64,000 bases of DNA, taken from assembly GCF_036373705.1 (NCBI RefSeq), contig NC_089867.1:11185001-11249000 (forward strand), written 5' to 3'. Of this stretch, positions 61,501 through 64,000 are shown piece by piece. A program made the position numbers and the translations under genes. The notes under the pieces were generated by a model. That model saw only the letters and a list, made by a program, of their open reading frames with translations, ran no database searches and was not told the origin of the DNA. Source of the DNA: Amia ocellicauda (taxonomy: Eukaryota > Chordata > Actinopteri > Amiiformes > Amiidae). Within the stretch, counting starts at the first letter, position 1. Each line of letters opens with the position of its first letter.

Positions 61501-63402
61501 GCCTGATCTGAAGGTTAATGTCTTTCCATTTACAGGTAACTTTAAAATTATATATAGTCTCAATACATACAGGCACACACACAAATGGCAGAATGGTGTG
61601 TTAGTCTTTTACAGACTGCACCGGATGGATCAGCTTGGTACTCTGGCACTGTCAAGGTGTTTTGGAATAGTATTATTTCATTATTATTAAATTCAATTAA
61701 CAGTAAGGTGGTTTTATTTTGGATGTAGTCATGGGTACACAGTTTTTAAAATGGAAAACAATCAATTCCAATGAGAATTGTCCTTTGTCCCCTAAAATAT
61801 TAAATGGGTCAACATTGGAAAACTTAAATTGCTTCTCATATGTTCATGTTGTGGATTTTAGCTCCCTGTAAAATTAGCAACAGGGTCTCGGAGATACAAG
61901 GATGTCAGGAAGGAAACGCGTTTCCCCGTCCTGTGAGTGTGTGGAGAGTGGTGGGTGCCCCGAGTGAGGAACGGTGCAGTCCTCACAGCTGTAGGGGCAT
62001 CCGGGGGTGGGGGGCCCATACTCTCTTGTGATGTGTTGTTTTGATGTATGCTGTCCTGGTGCCGAGAGGACACTCTCCCCACCAGCTGGCAATCAAGGAC
62101 TCTCACTTCACACCTCTAACACTGTATCCATGCCAGCATATAGGGTACGTTTATATTATTAGTAGTAGTTGTAGTAGTACTGTAAAGCATTTAAACTTAA
62201 AGCATTTATTTCTTCAGTAGTTTACATTTACATTTAAAATGGACATTACAGCACAATATGAATAGGAGACTTTGCAATATTTATTTAATTTTGGGGGGAT
62301 TGTTTTTGGGAAGCTGGTTTCCTCAGTTCCTCGAGTGTAACGGGACACTATGACCCCGGGAAGCGTGAGGACTGGACAAGGTCACTGAGGACTGCAGGAT
62401 TTCCACTGTCAGAGGAGGTGCCAATGGCAGTCCACACACGACTGCCCCATCCCTGCCCTCAATAACACGCCACAGTTCAGAGGTCAGAGGTCAGAAGTCA
62501 GACAGGAGACTGGGAACCAGCCTTCACCTTATCCTGTCAGCTCCTCTGTACTTTTTAGGTTCTCATAGTCACTAAACTTGCTAGTAGCCTTCAAGATTCA
62601 AGCTTTCAGAAAATATATCCCTGGAGATTCACAAAAAGTCAGTTCTCCTAATATTCAATAAACATGGGAAGGACAGAGGTGCTTACCTGCCCAGAGCTCG
62701 GAGGCCAGGTGTGGAGCCAGGGGTGCAGTCATGACGCATAGCGTGGACAGGGCCTCCTCAAACTCCACACTGTGTTGAACCACACGCGAGGAGGCTTGCT
62801 GCCAAGTCACAAACACAACAGCACTTGCGTTACACTATGCACAACCCATCCTCACAATCTCACTAGTGGAGAGGACACACAGGTATTTTGTAAATCGGTC
62901 ATCCATTTGCCCACATTTTTTTTTTACATTTAAATGATTTCTGTTTTGTTTTATTCAGTGTTTTTAACTTCCTACTCAAGAGAGAACATCCCTTATTGTC
63001 CTCATCTTGGCTGATCCCCTTTCCTGCTCACAACTAGGACAATATATGAGTGAGGGAAATGTCACATGAAGTATTTGCAAATTAGATTAAAAGCTATAGG
63101 ATTTAGATAGTGTCTATATTTAAGCATGTGCATATGTACAGTGGTCAGATATTTTAAGGCTCTGTCCAAATTACACATTTAAACCACGTTTCATTTGGGC
63201 CATCAAATCATGGGTTTCTTCAACACCACAGAGACTTTAACACATTACTGGAGAACAAGACTCTCGAGGAACAAGATATGGTTCCAGCGCTGCGATCGTC
63301 AGTGTTTTTCAGTGCCAGACTCACAGAGAGAGTGTTGGTCAGACCCATGAGGCGGGAGATGGCCGCATTGAGCAGGAAGTCCTCGGTGAAGTGGGCTGTC
63401 AC
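55379..63402 (-). CDS. LARS2: LARS2, mitochondrial leucyl-tRNA synthetase (last four exons; 5' part outside the window)
   Basis: LARS2 is the class Ia synthetase that charges mitochondrial tRNA-Leu in the matrix. The four exons seen (63325-63402, 62687-62798, 58540-58667, 55379-55558) join in phase to 165 residues plus stop, about the last fifth of the protein (human 903 residues). They cover the end of the helical anticodon-binding domain ([32 protein letters not shown]) and the C-terminal domain ([29 protein letters not shown]). Human ends [13 protein letters not shown]. The catalytic HIGH and KMSKS motifs and the editing domain lie beyond 64000 and cannot be assessed. The segment after WAGLS (about 15 residues, [14 protein letters not shown]) differs most from human. 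Confidence 0.95.
55559..58539 (-). other. LARS2 last intron (about 3 kb)
   Basis: No gene seen. It carries a G14 run at 57968-57981 and some short simple repeats. Confidence 0.55.
57968..57981. repeat. G14 homopolymer
   Basis: Fourteen consecutive G on the plus strand in the last LARS2 intron. Confidence 0.9.
58540..58667 (-). CDS. LARS2: LARS2 exon (second from last)
   Basis: Two bases completing Gly, then 42 codons with [20 protein letters not shown]. The acceptor CACAG was chosen over a second AG 11 bases inside the exon, because only it keeps the frame with the previous exon and the conserved WAGLS. Donor GTAAGA. Confidence 0.92.
59560..59792 (+). repeat. Dispersed repeat of the type widespread in fish
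   Basis: Shows ACTTAGCAGACGGGACTTAC near the left end, and TTGCTCAAGGGTACAACAGC, then GATTGAACCCACAACCCTC, near the right end. This word order recurs in a common fish interspersed repeat (TTTATCCAAAGCGACTTAC type). I recognise the pattern but cannot give the family. A T-rich insertion splits the middle. Limits are approximate. Confidence 0.6.
60186..60920 (+). pseudogene. Intronless plus-strand ORF with one in-frame stop, unrecognised
   Basis: One reading frame stays open from 60186 (after TAG) to TGA at 60918-60920, except for a TGA at 60585-60587. The first part (about 133 codons) is Pro-rich with [10 protein letters not shown] and [20 protein letters not shown]. The second part (110 codons) is acidic and built of about three degenerate 14-residue units, [18 protein letters not shown] and [15 protein letters not shown] at 60947-60952 lies 27 bases past the final stop. 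There is no convincing ATG at the start. It lies antisense in a LARS2 intron and is GC-richer than its surroundings. A 5'-truncated retrocopy fits best. A single-exon gene or exon pair split at the stop is possible. I do not recognise the parent. Confidence 0.5.
60947..60952 (+). promoter_or_regulatory. Polyadenylation signal of the intronic ORF
   Basis: AATAAA on the plus strand, 27 bases after the stop of the frame at 60186-60920. The tight spacing suggests a transcript end copied or used here. Confidence 0.5.
62687..62798 (-). CDS. LARS2: LARS2 exon (third from last)
   Basis: 37 codons plus one base. Contains [20 protein letters not shown] and HLASELWA. Acceptor TTGGCAG, donor GTAAGC. Confidence 0.94.
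63325..63402 (-). CDS. LARS2: LARS2 exon (fourth from last)
   Basis: 26 codons, [20 protein letters not shown] then LTNTLS, part of the anticodon-binding helical bundle. Acceptor ACCAG, donor GTGAGT. Confidence 0.94.
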
Positions 63403-64000
63403 CTGGTAGAGCAAAACAGCAAAGGAGACGACATCAGACCAATATACAATGGATCATCATGGAAGAATGGTAGGGGGTGAGCGAGAGAGACGGGGGCGTG
63501 TTGTCATAACATATTTTTCCACAGAGATAAACAGTTGCTGTGAGCGTATGCCGGTTTGTCTTTAATAACAGGGCAGCTCTTTATAGTTCTCACCCCTGAA
63601 GGCTGATTGTGTTTGTCAGCCATACACTAAGCTGCAGCCTGAGTCTAAGACAGCTATTTTGAATGCGTTGAGGTGGATGCTGGGTTTAGAAAGCTGTACT
63701 AGAGTATCAGTGACTTTGCAAGCAAGCGGTGACTCACAACCACAAGTTTGCTGGTGGGTTTGTTACCTAACAAGGCTTCTCCTTGCATCCCCCATATAAC
63801 ACTTCACAGCAAAAACACAATAACCGTTTAAATATGACAGACCAACAAGCAGGTCTTTTGAACACAATTCTCTCCACATTACAAAAGCAGACAAACACCC
63901 TGAAATACACTTTAACAAAAAGGAAAATTGTCGTTTTCCTTTCTGAATATGACAGCGGGAGGAAATGCCAGTATTCATTCCCACAACCAAATACAACAAA

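Larger units (their letters stand above)
58668..62686 (-). other. LARS2 intron (about 4 kb) hosting a plus-strand ORF
   Basis: Between the second and third from last LARS2 exons. It holds the dispersed repeat at 59560-59792 and the intronless plus-strand frame at 60186-60920. The rest is AT-rich without recognisable content. The two remaining LARS2 introns (62799-63324, and 63403 to the window end) show nothing further. Confidence 0.55.

Noticed and set aside
1..64000. CRISPR arrays, bacterial operons, viral or organellar insertions.
   Set aside because: No regular spaced repeats, no prokaryotic gene organisation and no viral or mitochondrial genes were seen. The window is ordinary vertebrate nuclear DNA.

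Overview
The window is a piece of a vertebrate nuclear genome, most likely a ray-finned fish. It carries intron-rich genes with canonical GT-AG splicing, a tRNA-Arg(ACG) gene, a CR1/L2-type LINE, a Tc1/mariner remnant and two hAT-type MITEs of kinds common in fish. I cannot name the species. All three protein genes lie on the minus strand. Read along that strand they are LARS2 (last four exons only), LIMD1 (complete) and SACM1L (complete). Human chromosome 3p21.31 has the same order and relative orientation, so this is an old conserved block.

Layout. 1-1729 is the 3' flank and 3' UTR of SACM1L. 1730-18297 is SACM1L, 20 coding exons giving 586 codons plus stop: the ER/Golgi phosphatidylinositol-4-phosphate phosphatase Sac1. 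18298-18420 is its CpG-rich promoter, with a perfect CRE. 18712-18784 is tRNA-Arg(ACG) on the plus strand. 18785-22200 is repeat-rich intergenic DNA with a decayed LINE whose ORF1 was interrupted by a MITE with perfect 81-bp terminal inverted repeats. 22238-49005 is LIMD1 (8 coding exons, 724 codons plus stop), an AJUBA-family adaptor with three C-terminal LIM domains. Its upstream region (49006-49800) shows a probable small 5' UTR intron and a CpG-rich promoter with an (ATCA)10 repeat. 49801-54838 is intergenic, AT-rich, and contains a second MITE. 55379-64000 is the 3' end of LARS2, mitochondrial leucyl-tRNA synthetase. The catalytic part lies beyond the right edge.

Exon boundaries were set by hand from splice signals, reading phase and similarity to the known vertebrate proteins. 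The phases add up exactly for all three genes. Large introns show no further genes that I can support, except a plus-strand intronless ORF in a LARS2 intron (60186-60920). It has one in-frame stop and its own AATAAA.

The genes are not known to act in one pathway: Sac1 controls phosphoinositides, LIMD1 is a scaffold in Hippo, hypoxia and miRNA silencing, and LARS2 charges mitochondrial tRNA-Leu. I found no clearly new biological system. The points worth a second look are splice-site oddities (a GC-AG intron, an 18-base poly-C tract and an 18-base poly-T tract next to acceptors), the nested transposons, the intronic ORF and a CpG-dense patch in LIMD1 intron 2.
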